A DNA stretch of 35,414 bases from an uncultured Actinomycetes bacterium. GTDB taxonomy: Bacteria > Actinomycetota > Coriobacteriia > Coriobacteriales > Atopobiaceae. The translations under genes and the position numbers were made by a program. The stretch covers positions 1-35,414 of the forward strand of contig OMTG01000077.1 in assembly GCA_900313905.1 (NCBI GenBank), given 5' to 3'. Below, one piece after another: positions 16,077-24,211 of this stretch (position 1 is its first letter; the number at the start of each line of letters is the position of its first letter). The notes under the pieces were generated by a model, which saw only the letters and a program-made list of their open reading frames with translations, ran no database searches and was not told the origin of the DNA.

Positions 16077-17906
16077 ATGAGCAGACCGGATGACACGTTG
16101 AGGCACCAGATCCTTGCCGGCTCTTGCGCCGGTGGCGCTGCGCTGTGCCTGGCGCTCCTGGCCCTCGAGCTGTTTGGCAGCACGCTTCCTCCCGAACAGG
16201 GTGCCTCCATCATGCTGCCTGGATCCCTCTTTGCGCCGCCGGGGGCCTATGAGGTGGTGCCATCATCCACTTCGGGTCTCATGATCCTTGCTGCCCCCGC
16301 GACAGCGCTCTGGGCCTTCTCGATCCACGTGCGCTGCTCCGATGCCCAGATCCGCCATCATCTCAAGGGCGTGGCGGCGCTCATCGGGCTCTGGATGCTC
16401 GATGTCCTCGTCAAGTACCGCTATCCCATCCACAGCCCGGTGATTGTCGCCTTCCTCTGGTATCTCTTCTATGTGCCCATGACGCTCATCCCGATGCTCT
16501 GCCTGCTCTGCGCCCTGCGGGCAGCGGCACTCGATGGCCGCCCGTGGGCACGGATCCTGCATCATGCGCTCGGGGCGACCAGCCTGGCGATCATCGCGCT
16601 TGTGCTCACCAATACGTACCATCTGCAGGTCTTCGCGTTCGATATCACGCAGCCGGACTGGCAGGACACCTATGTCTACCGGTGGGGATATTGGCTTGCT
16701 GTCGCCATCTACCTTGCTGAATATCTTGCGTTCTTCGGCTTCCTGCTCGCCTCGGCACGCCGCCAGTTGCGTTCTGTCATCGGCCTGCTCGTAATGGCAG
16801 CCGTGCCCTTTGCGGCATATGCCCTTCTCTATGCCCTCCGACATCAGCTTGCGGCCAGGACGAACTTCTCGCTCAACTACTGCCTGGTCGTGATGGCGCT
16901 CCTCGAGCTGGCACTGGATTTCGGTCTGCTCCCCTCGTACGCCTGGTACGGCGAGGCCTTTGCGCGCCTGCCGCTCGACCTCAAGATCCTGGAGCAGGAT
17001 GGCGCCGTCGCCTTCGAGACCGACGTGGCAGAGCCTGCTCCCCAGGCGGCGCTCGATCTCATGCGCAGGATGCCGGCGCCAGGCCACGCCCAGGTCATCC
17101 GGTTCAGGACATCGGCCCTGCCGCATACGCTCTTCAAGGCCATGGGCGTGAGGGGAGGGGTGGCCCTGCTTGCTGAGGATGTGGCGCTCCTGGATGAGCA
17201 GCACCGGGTGCTTGCCTCCCGCAATGAGCGCCTGCAGCGGAGCAACCGGGTCCTGAAGCACGAAAGCAGCGTCCGTCATGAGCTGTGGCGTCTCGAGAGC
17301 GAAGGCCGCCTCTGCCGGAGCATCGAGGCATCGATTGCGGACAAGGTGGGCCGGATGCAGGCGCTCCTCGATGCCCTGCCACAGGGCACAAGCGCGCAGG
17401 ACCGTGCGTGCCGGCGGGACATGCTGATGGAGGTCAAGCTGCTTGTCGCCTATTGCAAGCGCAAGGGGGCGCTGACGCTTTCCGAGAAGAGCGATCCTGC
17501 CTTCGGCCGCGACCGCCTCCAGCTCGTCTTCAATGAGACAGCCTCCGATCTGCGCTCCATCGGGGTCGACTGCGCAGCGATGGTGGATGTCAGGTGTGCG
17601 CTTGCGGCCAGCACTGTGAGCGTGCTCTATGACTGCCTCTACGATGTGGCATCCGTGGCGCTCTTTGCGACCGATCCCATCCTCATGCTCTATGTGAGCG
17701 GGGATGAGGAAGGCATCGAGATGCGTGTGGCGCTCGAGGCAGCCAAGCCATTGCCACAGCGGGTGGAGACGGCAATCACGGGCATGCGGGAAAGCCTTGC
17801 TGCCCAGGGAGGCACGCTTTCGCTCGTGGCGGCGCCCACTTCGTTCCATGTGGCCATGCGCATGCGCGCCAAAGATGCAGGACAGCCGGAAGGCGGGCAT
17901 CGATGA
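16077..17906 (+). CDS. Multi-TM histidine-kinase-like sensor lacking ATPase motifs
   Basis: A 609-residue membrane protein. About eight transmembrane helices fill residues 13-285, then a coiled coil (about 370-415) and a cytoplasmic region with AYCKRKGALTL (458-468). This last motif and the later FNETASDLRSIGV resemble Firmicutes sensors in which YIKRRSNL is followed by ESLxYLxxxGV. In those and here the C-terminus sits where a histidine kinase ATPase would, but no N-box, G-box or HD phosphoacceptor motif can be found. It is thus probably a pseudokinase sensor. Its stop overlaps the next gene's ATG by four bases (ATGA), so it should work with the true kinase downstream. The start ATG at 16077 follows GAGAGGGG. 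The ligand is unknown. Confidence 0.75.
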   Translation: MSRPDDTLRHQILAGSCAGGAALCLALLALELFGSTLPPEQGASIMLPGSLFAPPGAYEVVPSSTSGLMILAAPATALWAFSIHVRCSDAQIRHHLKGVAALIGLWMLDVLVKYRYPIHSPVIVAFLWYLFYVPMTLIPMLCLLCALRAAALDGRPWARILHHALGATSLAIIALVLTNTYHLQVFAFDITQPDWQDTYVYRWGYWLAVAIYLAEYLAFFGFLLASARRQLRSVIGLLVMAAVPFAAYALLYALRHQLAARTNFSLNYCLVVMALLELALDFGLLPSYAWYGEAFARLPLDLKILEQDGAVAFETDVAEPAPQAALDLMRRMPAPGHAQVIRFRTSALPHTLFKAMGVRGGVALLAEDVALLDEQHRVLASRNERLQRSNRVLKHESSVRHELWRLESEGRLCRSIEASIADKVGRMQALLDALPQGTSAQDRACRRDMLMEVKLLVAYCKRKGALTLSEKSDPAFGRDRLQLVFNETASDLRSIGVDCAAMVDVRCALAASTVSVLYDCLYDVASVALFATDPILMLYVSGDEEGIEMRVALEAAKPLPQRVETAITGMRESLAAQGGTLSLVAAPTSFHVAMRMRAKDAGQPEGGHR

Positions 17907-19360
17907 GCCATCTCTCGACCATGCGGACATCTGTGCTGATGGCCATCTGCGCGATCTCCTATCTGCTGGCGGCTGCCCAGACGATCCATGCATGCTCGGT
18001 GGCGATGCGCCGGGGCATGCAGGCGCGCCGCCTTGCCGTCTGCTACGAAGCGCTGGTCGCCGTGCATCTCGTGCTCATCTGCGCCGCGGCGAGCTCGGCG
18101 ATGGAGAACCAGGGACACATCCTCCTCTGGCTCCATCCTGTCCTTCTGCCCATCGAGCCCCTGCTCTGGGTGGACGCCGTGGCTGCAGCCCTGGGCGCCC
18201 TGCTTGCCCTGCGCTGCAGGAGGGCCTCGATGATCGGCGAGGTGGCACTGCTCGCCCTGTGCACGCCTGCTGCGATCGATGCTGCGGGAAGAGGGTCAAT
18301 CGTCCTCATGGCGGTCGATGTGTCGTATTTTGCGGCACGCTCTGCTGCCCTGCTTGCGCTCGACTGGCGTAGCAGCAAGGCCTCGGTCTCGCGCCTCTCC
18401 ATCGTCGACGCCCTCGATGCCTTGCCAGAAGGCGTCATGTGGATGAACGGGGCATGCGAGGTCCTCTTCATGAACGATGCGATGCGGGAGGTCCTCACGG
18501 CGCTCGGCCTCATGACCGACCTGGCCGATGCCCATGGGCTCTGGGAGCAGCTCTGTGCCTTTGCCCAGGAAGAGGAGGATGGCAGGTTGATTGTCGCGAC
18601 CGGCGAGGGGACGGCCCGCCTCTTCGTGCGCGATGAGGTGGTCCTCCGCCATCGCCTCTGCCAGCGCATCATGGCGATCGATGTGAGCGAGGAGGCTGCG
18701 CTCAACGTGCGCCTGGAGCGCGTGAACAGGCTGCTCGAAGCAGCCAATGAAGAGCTGCGTGCCTCGATGGCCGAGGTCAGGCGGGTGGCTGAGGAGGAGG
18801 CCTCCATGCGGATGCGGGCACGCGTCCACGATACGGTGGGCTCGCGCCTCTCGATACTCCACCGCTATCTCGAGGATGGGAACGACGATCCCGAGACGCT
18901 GGAGAAGATCTGCGGGCTCCTGTCGCGCATCATGGACGATCTTGCAGAGCCGGAGCGCCATGCAGCGGGCCTCTCGCCGATCTGTGGCGCCTTCGCGCTT
19001 ATAGGCGTGGAGGTGCAGGTGGCAGGCGAGCTGCCTCAAGACGAGGAGGTGGCGAGCGCATTTGCCGAGATCGTCCTCGAGGCGGTGACCAATGCGGCCA
19101 AGCATGCGCAGGCACGCCATGTCGACGTAAAGCTGCAAGGAGATGGCGGAGCGGAGGGTGCATATCTCTCGGTCAGGAATGACGGGGCCTCGCCTGCCGA
19201 GGTGGTCGAAGGCACCGGCATCCCCGCCATGCGGCGCACGGCACAGGGCATAGGCGCTACCTTTGCCATACGCTCCACCCAGCCATTCACCATCGAGGTC
19301 GTCCTGCCTCCACGGGGCGGGGCGGCACCGATGCTTCCAGATGAAGGGGGACAGCCATGA
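17903..19360 (+). CDS. Sensor histidine kinase, HisKA_3/NarX type
   Basis: A 485-residue membrane kinase. About five hydrophobic segments lie in residues 10-155, followed by a PAS-like region (165-265), a coiled coil (265-305) and a HisKA_3 dimerisation domain with phosphoacceptor His309 (ARVHDTVGSRLSIL). The ATPase domain has the N-box EAVTNAAKH (393-401), RNDG (425-428) and the G-box GTGIPAMRR (437-445). It should autophosphorylate and pass phosphate to the regulator encoded next. Four-base ATGA overlaps on both sides place it in the middle of a tightly coupled three-gene operon. The conserved ATP motifs contrast with their absence in the upstream sensor. Confidence 0.9.
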   Translation: MSHLSTMRTSVLMAICAISYLLAAAQTIHACSVAMRRGMQARRLAVCYEALVAVHLVLICAAASSAMENQGHILLWLHPVLLPIEPLLWVDAVAAALGALLALRCRRASMIGEVALLALCTPAAIDAAGRGSIVLMAVDVSYFAARSAALLALDWRSSKASVSRLSIVDALDALPEGVMWMNGACEVLFMNDAMREVLTALGLMTDLADAHGLWEQLCAFAQEEEDGRLIVATGEGTARLFVRDEVVLRHRLCQRIMAIDVSEEAALNVRLERVNRLLEAANEELRASMAEVRRVAEEEASMRMRARVHDTVGSRLSILHRYLEDGNDDPETLEKICGLLSRIMDDLAEPERHAAGLSPICGAFALIGVEVQVAGELPQDEEVASAFAEIVLEAVTNAAKHAQARHVDVKLQGDGGAEGAYLSVRNDGASPAEVVEGTGIPAMRRTAQGIGATFAIRSTQPFTIEVVLPPRGGAAPMLPDEGGQP

Positions 19361-19986
19361 TCCGGATCGTGCTCGTCGAGGACCAGGCGATGCTGCGGGA
19401 CTCGCTTGCCTGCACCATCAATGCCCAGCAGGATATGAAGGTCGTGGCAGCGCTTGCCGATGCTGCCGATGCGCTTGAAGCCACCCGCCACAGTGCTGCC
19501 ACCTGCGCGCTTCTCGATGTGTGCACCGAGAACGATTCGAGCGGCATCGTGGCAGCCCGCCTCATCAAGGCCAAGCTTCCCGAGGTGAAGGTGGTGGTGA
19601 TGACGGGACTGCCTGAGATAACCTTCGTCAAGCGGGCGCGCGAGGCTGGCGTGGACAGCTTCGTCTACAAGAATGTGGGGACCGGCGAGCTTTTGGGCAT
19701 CATCCGCTCGACCATGGAGGGCTATTCGACGTTTCCGGTGGCCCGGCAGCGCATTATCCCCGACGGCGTGGAGCTCACGCAGACCGAGATCGACATCTTG
19801 CGCCTGGTCTGCGAATCGAAGACGAGGAAGGAGATCGCAGCAGAGCTCTACCTGAGCGAGGGGACGGTCAAGCGGCACATCTCGGAGATCCTCGCGAAGA
19901 CCGGCTACGACAATATCCTGCGCCTTGCGGTCCATGCGGTATCGAATGGCTATATCGTGCCCGGCATGGGCCGGAAGGATGAATGA
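19357..19986 (+). CDS. NarL/FixJ-type response regulator
   Basis: A 209-residue two-domain regulator. The receiver has the acidic pair Glu8/Asp9, phosphoacceptor Asp54 (ALLDVCTEND), Thr83 and Lys105 (VYKN). The LuxR-type helix-turn-helix covers about 138-200, with ELTQTEIDILRLV and the recognition region LSEGTVKRHISEIL. It overlaps the kinase gene by four bases, making the kinase its partner. Targets are unknown; neighbours at the same locus (the DUF4428 protein and lipoprotein downstream, the SPFH protein divergent) are the first candidates. Confidence 0.93.
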   Translation: MIRIVLVEDQAMLRDSLACTINAQQDMKVVAALADAADALEATRHSAATCALLDVCTENDSSGIVAARLIKAKLPEVKVVVMTGLPEITFVKRAREAGVDSFVYKNVGTGELLGIIRSTMEGYSTFPVARQRIIPDGVELTQTEIDILRLVCESKTRKEIAAELYLSEGTVKRHISEILAKTGYDNILRLAVHAVSNGYIVPGMGRKDE

Positions 19987-20044
19987 GGGGGGCAGACAGC
20001 CACCTCGAGATCTGCCAGATGGCTCCGCCTTTGGACTTCGCATC

Positions 20045-20083
20045 GTGCCCCGCGGCTCCGGATGGGCCGTGGGGCACTTCTGT
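20045..20083 (+). terminator. Terminator of the sensor operon
   Basis: A 13-bp stem (20045-20057 with 20065-20077, two G-T pairs), a 7-base loop, and a TTCTGT tail without a solid T run. It lies 58 bases after the regulator stop and before the DUF4428 gene. Confidence 0.6.
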
Positions 20084-20162
20084 GCGTGGCGGGCATGCCG
20101 CACAATCGGTGATGAAAGGCACGGAAAAGCAGGAGATGGCGAGACAGGAAGGAGCGTCGGCC

Positions 20163-20897
20163 ATGGGACTTTTCGGGAAGATGTTCGAGAAGAAGACCTG
20201 TAGCATCTGCGGCGGGGAGATTGGGCTTCTCGGCAACCGCAAGCTCGAAGATGGCAATCTCTGCAAGGAGTGCGCGCGGAAGCTCTCGCCGTTCTTCAGC
20301 GACCGGAGGCGTTCGACGGTCGAGCAGATACGCGAGCAGCTCGACTGGCGCGAGGCCAACAAGGAACGTGTCGCTGCCTTCCATGTCACGCGGACGCTCG
20401 GCTGCGACACCAAGGTGCTCCTGGACGAGGATGCAGGCCGCTTCCTCGTGACGTCGGGCCCGCGCTGGCGCGATGCCAATCCCGATGTGCTGGATTTCTC
20501 GCAGGTCACGGGCTGCGATACCGAGACGCGCGAGACCCGCACCGAGATCTTCTGGGAAGACCGGGAAGGCGAGGAGCACAGCTACAATCCGCCCCGCTAC
20601 GACGTGGACTACGACGTCTACGTGACGATCCATGTGAATGTCCCCTATTACGATTCGATCATATTCAAGGTGAACGATGGCCGCATCGAGGAGCGCAACT
20701 CCGTGGAGTTCCGCGAGGCGGAGCGGCAGGCGCGGGAGATCCGTGAGGCCTTGGGCCAGCTCCGTGAAGGGGAGCGCGAGAAGATTGCCCAGGCAGCCGC
20801 TCCGAAGACGGCGCGCACCTGCCCCTTCTGCGGCGCGACGACCATACCGGATGCCAATGGCCGCTGCGAATACTGCGGCGGCGCGATGGGTGCGTGA
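20163..20897 (+). CDS. DUF4428-domain zinc-ribbon protein
   Basis: A 244-residue soluble protein. The N-terminus, MGLFGKMFEKKTCSICGGEI with later LCKEC, is the DUF4428 zinc-binding domain with Cys13, Cys16, Cys34 and Cys37, followed by a charged linker. The middle is an uncharacterised beta-rich domain (about 85-185). A second zinc ribbon closes the protein, with Cys220, Cys223, Cys235 and Cys238. Function is unknown; the acidic and Tyr-rich middle gives no enzymatic motif. The ATG at 20163 matches the usual family start and has AGGAAGGAG upstream; the open frame begins 60 codons earlier in the terminator region. It lies between the sensor operon and a lipoprotein gene on the same strand. Confidence 0.8.
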   Translation: MGLFGKMFEKKTCSICGGEIGLLGNRKLEDGNLCKECARKLSPFFSDRRRSTVEQIREQLDWREANKERVAAFHVTRTLGCDTKVLLDEDAGRFLVTSGPRWRDANPDVLDFSQVTGCDTETRETRTEIFWEDREGEEHSYNPPRYDVDYDVYVTIHVNVPYYDSIIFKVNDGRIEERNSVEFREAERQAREIREALGQLREGEREKIAQAAAPKTARTCPFCGATTIPDANGRCEYCGGAMGA

Positions 20898-20960
20898 GGA
20901 ACCGGGTCCGAAGGGTGGGTCCGGCGCTGCGGGGTCGGGCCTTCTGAGAGAGGAAGGGAA

Positions 20961-21794
20961 GTGGTACGTGTGAAAGCCAGAAGAACGTGGGTGGCCCTGC
21001 TTGCATCGATGTTTGCGCTCGTCCTCGCTCTGGCAGGCTGTGCGCAAGGAGGAGGGGATGCTTCCAAGAACTTCATCGGCGACTGGAAGCTTGTCGGCAT
21101 GGAAGAGGGCGGCGAGGTGACGAGCTCCGAGGACATCGCCCTCATGGAGCAGCTTGGGATGAGCGTCACGATGAGCGTCAAAGAGGACAAGACCCTCACG
21201 CTCAGCGTCCTGGGCGAGGAGATGTCCGGCACATGGGAGGCCACAAGCGGCACCGAAGCCACGGCCACAATCGATGGGCAGAAAGCTTCCATGAAGATCG
21301 CGAATGATGTGCTCGTCCTGGAGCAGGACGGCGCCAAGATGTCATTCGAGAAGGGAGTGCCCGAGCCCAGCACGAGCGGCGCTGCGGCAACCGATGATGG
21401 CACCGATTCTGCCGCCGCCATCGAGGGAGCCGGAAGCGATGAGAGCGCGATCCCCATCGGGCAGACCATCGCCGACGACGAGCTCTGCACCATCGAGGTC
21501 GTCGACAAGAGGGCTGACTGGGCAGGGGATCCCGGCTATACCCTCAAGATCACGAACAAGTCCGACAAGACCATGGTGGCCACGGCCGAATACGGAAGCT
21601 TCTCGGTCAACGGGAAGATGTTGGACCCGGCTCTCTATGAGACGATTCAGCCAGGGAAGTATGTCGAGTGCTTCATGTGGTTCGAGGCCGATGAGGTGGG
21701 TGGCGTCGAGGCGCTTGCGAACGTCGAGGGCGCCATCGAGATCTACGACGATGCGACCTACGACACGCTGGGCACGTATCCATTCGCCCAGTAG
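20961..21794 (+). CDS. Predicted lipoprotein of unknown function
   Basis: A 277-residue exported lipoprotein. The lipobox LALAGC places the lipidated cysteine at Cys27 after a hydrophobic signal. Two beta-rich parts follow: residues about 33-120 (FIGDWKLVGMEE, then MSGTWEATSG, a pattern like small lipocalin-like or copper-resistance-type barrels) and about 165-277, an Ig-like fold suggested by CTIEVVDKRADW and LKITNKSDKTMVATAEYGSF. An acidic Ser/Ala linker (118-155) joins them. No enzymatic motif is seen. The start is a GTG at 20961 after AGAGGAAGGG; a GTG at 20970 is an alternative. It is 63 bases after the DUF4428 gene and probably cotranscribed. Confidence 0.75.
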   Translation: MVRVKARRTWVALLASMFALVLALAGCAQGGGDASKNFIGDWKLVGMEEGGEVTSSEDIALMEQLGMSVTMSVKEDKTLTLSVLGEEMSGTWEATSGTEATATIDGQKASMKIANDVLVLEQDGAKMSFEKGVPEPSTSGAAATDDGTDSAAAIEGAGSDESAIPIGQTIADDELCTIEVVDKRADWAGDPGYTLKITNKSDKTMVATAEYGSFSVNGKMLDPALYETIQPGKYVECFMWFEADEVGGVEALANVEGAIEIYDDATYDTLGTYPFAQ

Positions 21795-21806
21795 CCAAGC
21801 AGGAAA

Positions 21807-21836
21807 CGGGCCCTCATCTCCCCGGGGCCCGCTGTT
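21807..21836 (+). terminator. Terminator after the lipoprotein gene
   Basis: A 7-bp GC-only stem (21807-21813 with 21825-21831) followed by CTGTTC, 12 bases after the stop codon. The T tract is weak. Confidence 0.5.
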
Positions 21837-21878
21837 CTGGAGGATACCCGCCCAGGAATGCTTCGGCTGCCCTGAACC

Positions 21879-21914
21879 GAAAAGCCCGGCCACCGCATCT
21901 GCGATGGCCGGGCT
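21879..21914 (-). terminator. Terminator of the UPF0210 gene
   Basis: On the minus strand, a 15-base inverted repeat (21914-21900 with 21897-21883, one G-T pair; the innermost pairs form the loop) is followed by TTTT. It lies 25 bases past the stop codon. Confidence 0.8.
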
Positions 21915-21939
21915 GCCTGCGCTTCTGGGAGGGGATGTC

Positions 21940-23304
21940 TCAGTTCTTGAGAGAGTTGAGCGGGGCCGGGAAGCGGCCGCCACGATGGGCGAAGACCTTG
22001 CCGGCATAGGCATTGACCGGCATGACAGGGGCGGAGCCGAAGAGGCCGCCGAACTCGAGCATGTCGCCTTCCTCCTTGCCGATAGCGGGGATGAGGCGGA
22101 CAGCCGTGGTCTTGGTGTTGATGACGCCGATGGCCATCTCGTCGGCGATGATGCCGGCAATCGTCTCGACGGGCGTGTCGCCGGGGATCGCGATCATATC
22201 GAGGCCAACCGAGCATACGCTGGTCATCGCCTCGAGCTTCTCGATGGAGAGGGCGCCCTTCTGGGCCGCCTCGATCATGCCGGCATCTTCGGAGACCGGG
22301 ATGAAGGCGCCGGAGAGCCCGCCCACCGAGCTTGATGCCATGACGCCACCCTTCTTCACGCAGTCGTTGAGGAGGGCAAGCGCGCAGGTCGTGCCCGGGC
22401 CGCCGCAGGTGCCGACACCGATGATCTCGAGGATCTTCGCGACCGAGTCGCCTGCTGCAGGCGTCGGGGCAAGCGAGAGGTCGACGATGCCCTTCTCGAC
22501 GCCGAGGCGCCTCGATGCCTCGCGACTCATGAGCTCGCCTGCACGGGTGATCTTGAAGGCGGTCTGCTTGATCTTCTCTGCGACGGTCATGAGATCCGCA
22601 TCATCGGGGAGCTGCGAGAGCGCGGCTGCCATGACGCCAGGGCCGGAGACGCCGACATTGATCACCGCATCGGCCTCGCCGACGCCGTGGATGGCTCCTG
22701 CCATGAAGGGGGAATCCTCGACCATGTTCGCGAAGACGACGAACTTCGCGGCGCCGTAGCAGTCGATATCGGTCGTGGCGGCAGCGCAGTCGCGGATCGT
22801 CTGGGCAGCGCGCAGCACGGCATCCATATTGATGCCGGCACGGGTGGAGGCGACATTGAGCGACGAGCAGACGCGGTCGGTCGTCGAGAGGGCGTCCGGG
22901 ATCGAATTGATGAGGCGGCGGTCGGCGTCGCCCATGCCCTTCTGCACGAGGGCGGAGAAGCCACCCATGAAATCGATGCCCAAGGTCTCTGCAGCGCGGT
23001 CCATCGCATGGGCGATGGGGGAGAGGTCCTCATCCGGGCAGGCTGAGGAGATGAGCGCGACCGGGGTGACGGAGACGCGCTTGTTCGCGATGGGGATGCC
23101 GTATTCGCGCTCGAGGTCCTCTGCGACCTCCACCAGGTGCTCTGCCTGGGTCGTGATCCGGTCATAGACCTTGTCGCACATGCGGTCCATGTCTTCGTCG
23201 GCACAGCTCAGAAGCGAGATGCCCATCGTGATCGTGCGCAGGTCGAGATTCTGCTCTGACACCATGGCCAGAGTCTCGGCAACCTCATTCGGAGTGATAT
23301 CCAT
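21940..23304 (-). CDS. UPF0210/DUF711 (PFL-like) family protein
   Basis: A 454-residue protein of the UPF0210 (DUF711) family, annotated in genomes as PFL family protein because of a fold related to pyruvate formate-lyase-type enzymes. The sequence is full length, beginning [15 protein letters not shown] and ending with the typical VMPVNAYAG and FIHRGG-like FAHRGG segments. Glycine-rich segments [11 protein letters not shown] and [16 protein letters not shown] are conserved family parts. Biochemical function is not established. In many bacteria it follows a small ACT-domain gene (UPF0237); none is present here. The ATG follows GAGGGAAG. It has its own terminator, with a TPR-like gene 96 bases upstream on the same strand. 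Confidence 0.88.
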   Translation of the reverse strand: MDITPNEVAETLAMVSEQNLDLRTITMGISLLSCADEDMDRMCDKVYDRITTQAEHLVEVAEDLEREYGIPIANKRVSVTPVALISSACPDEDLSPIAHAMDRAAETLGIDFMGGFSALVQKGMGDADRRLINSIPDALSTTDRVCSSLNVASTRAGINMDAVLRAAQTIRDCAAATTDIDCYGAAKFVVFANMVEDSPFMAGAIHGVGEADAVINVGVSGPGVMAAALSQLPDDADLMTVAEKIKQTAFKITRAGELMSREASRRLGVEKGIVDLSLAPTPAAGDSVAKILEIIGVGTCGGPGTTCALALLNDCVKKGGVMASSSVGGLSGAFIPVSEDAGMIEAAQKGALSIEKLEAMTSVCSVGLDMIAIPGDTPVETIAGIIADEMAIGVINTKTTAVRLIPAIGKEEGDMLEFGGLFGSAPVMPVNAYAGKVFAHRGGRFPAPLNSLKN

Positions 23305-23400
23305 AGCTTCCCTCAGCGTCTTGTGGTCGGATATGTGGTCTTCAGGGTCAAGTATGACGGGGAATGCCTGTGGCGTGCCCCAGCTTGCGGCAAAGGGTGC

Positions 23401-24039
23401 CTAATTGTTACGTGGACCCTTCGCGTCGGCGGCCTTCGCCTGCTGGCTGCCTCCCTTTGCCATGTCCTCGAGCTGCTTCGTGTACATGCGGTACTTCGCC
23501 TGCTGGCCACGGTTGCGGTACTGGAGGGCGATGAGCGAGAGCAGCTGGGCCTTCGCCTCGCCGGTGGCCTCGGGGAGCTCCTCGAGCATCTCGTCCAGAT
23601 AGCGGCTGCTCTTGTTCGCGATGATCTCATACATCTCGCGGCAGGACTCGGCGTAGTCCTTCTGGCCCTCCTTCTCGATGATGGCAAGCATCTTCTTCGC
23701 GTCCTTGTAGCGGCCGGCATCGAGGTAGAGCGTGAAGGCGGAGTCTACGACGGCAGGCTTCTGGCGCTTGTCGAGCTTGGCCTGGAGCAGCTTGTCCACG
23801 ACCTCGATCGCCTTGTCGTCTTGGTCGAGCGCCATATAGGCATTCATGCGGACGTAGTCGCGGTTGAAGGGGTGCAGATAGTTCTTCGCCGTGAAGGTAT
23901 CGAGGTAGGAGAGGAGCTCCTCGTATTTCCCCATCGAGAAATACCGGGTGATGCGGTTCGACACCACCTTGCGCATGATGAGGTCGGTGAGGATGAGGAT
24001 CGCCGCCAGGGCGATGGTTATCTGCATGTAGAGGCTCAC
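23401..24039 (-). CDS. Membrane-anchored TPR-like protein
   Basis: A 212-residue protein with one N-terminal transmembrane helix (LYMQITIALAAILILTDL, about 3-20) and a cytoplasmic alpha-helical body. The spacing of helices, such as GKYEELLSYLDTF, DDKAIEVVDKLL and GRYKDAKKMLAII, suggests tetratricopeptide-like repeats. A short charged tail ends the protein. No specific family was recognised. The start GTG at 24039 is seven bases after AAAGGA and places the transmembrane helix at the N-terminus; an ATG at 24060 is an alternative. Such anchored TPR proteins usually scaffold other proteins, but the partner is unknown. Confidence 0.65.
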   Translation of the reverse strand: MSLYMQITIALAAILILTDLIMRKVVSNRITRYFSMGKYEELLSYLDTFTAKNYLHPFNRDYVRMNAYMALDQDDKAIEVVDKLLQAKLDKRQKPAVVDSAFTLYLDAGRYKDAKKMLAIIEKEGQKDYAESCREMYEIIANKSSRYLDEMLEELPEATGEAKAQLLSLIALQYRNRGQQAKYRMYTKQLEDMAKGGSQQAKAADAKGPRNN

Positions 24040-24152
24040 GTCTGGTTCCTTTCCGTCCATGGGCGCCAAAGAAGCATTGCTTCGCTGCCACGTGGCGCAC
24101 ATGGCTACAGTATGACCGTTTGGGGAGGCGCTGCAAAGGAAAGCCAGAGAGC

Positions 24153-24189
24153 CAAAAAGAGCGGACCTCCTTTTCAGGAGATCCGCTCT
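24153..24189 (-). terminator. purL terminator
   Basis: On the minus strand a 14-bp stem (24189-24176 with 24171-24158, one G-T pair), a GAAA loop and TTTTT. It lies 22 bases after the purL stop codon and is one of the strongest terminators in the window. Confidence 0.92.
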
Positions 24190-24211
24190 GCAGGCAATGC
24201 GCTGTGCTGCC

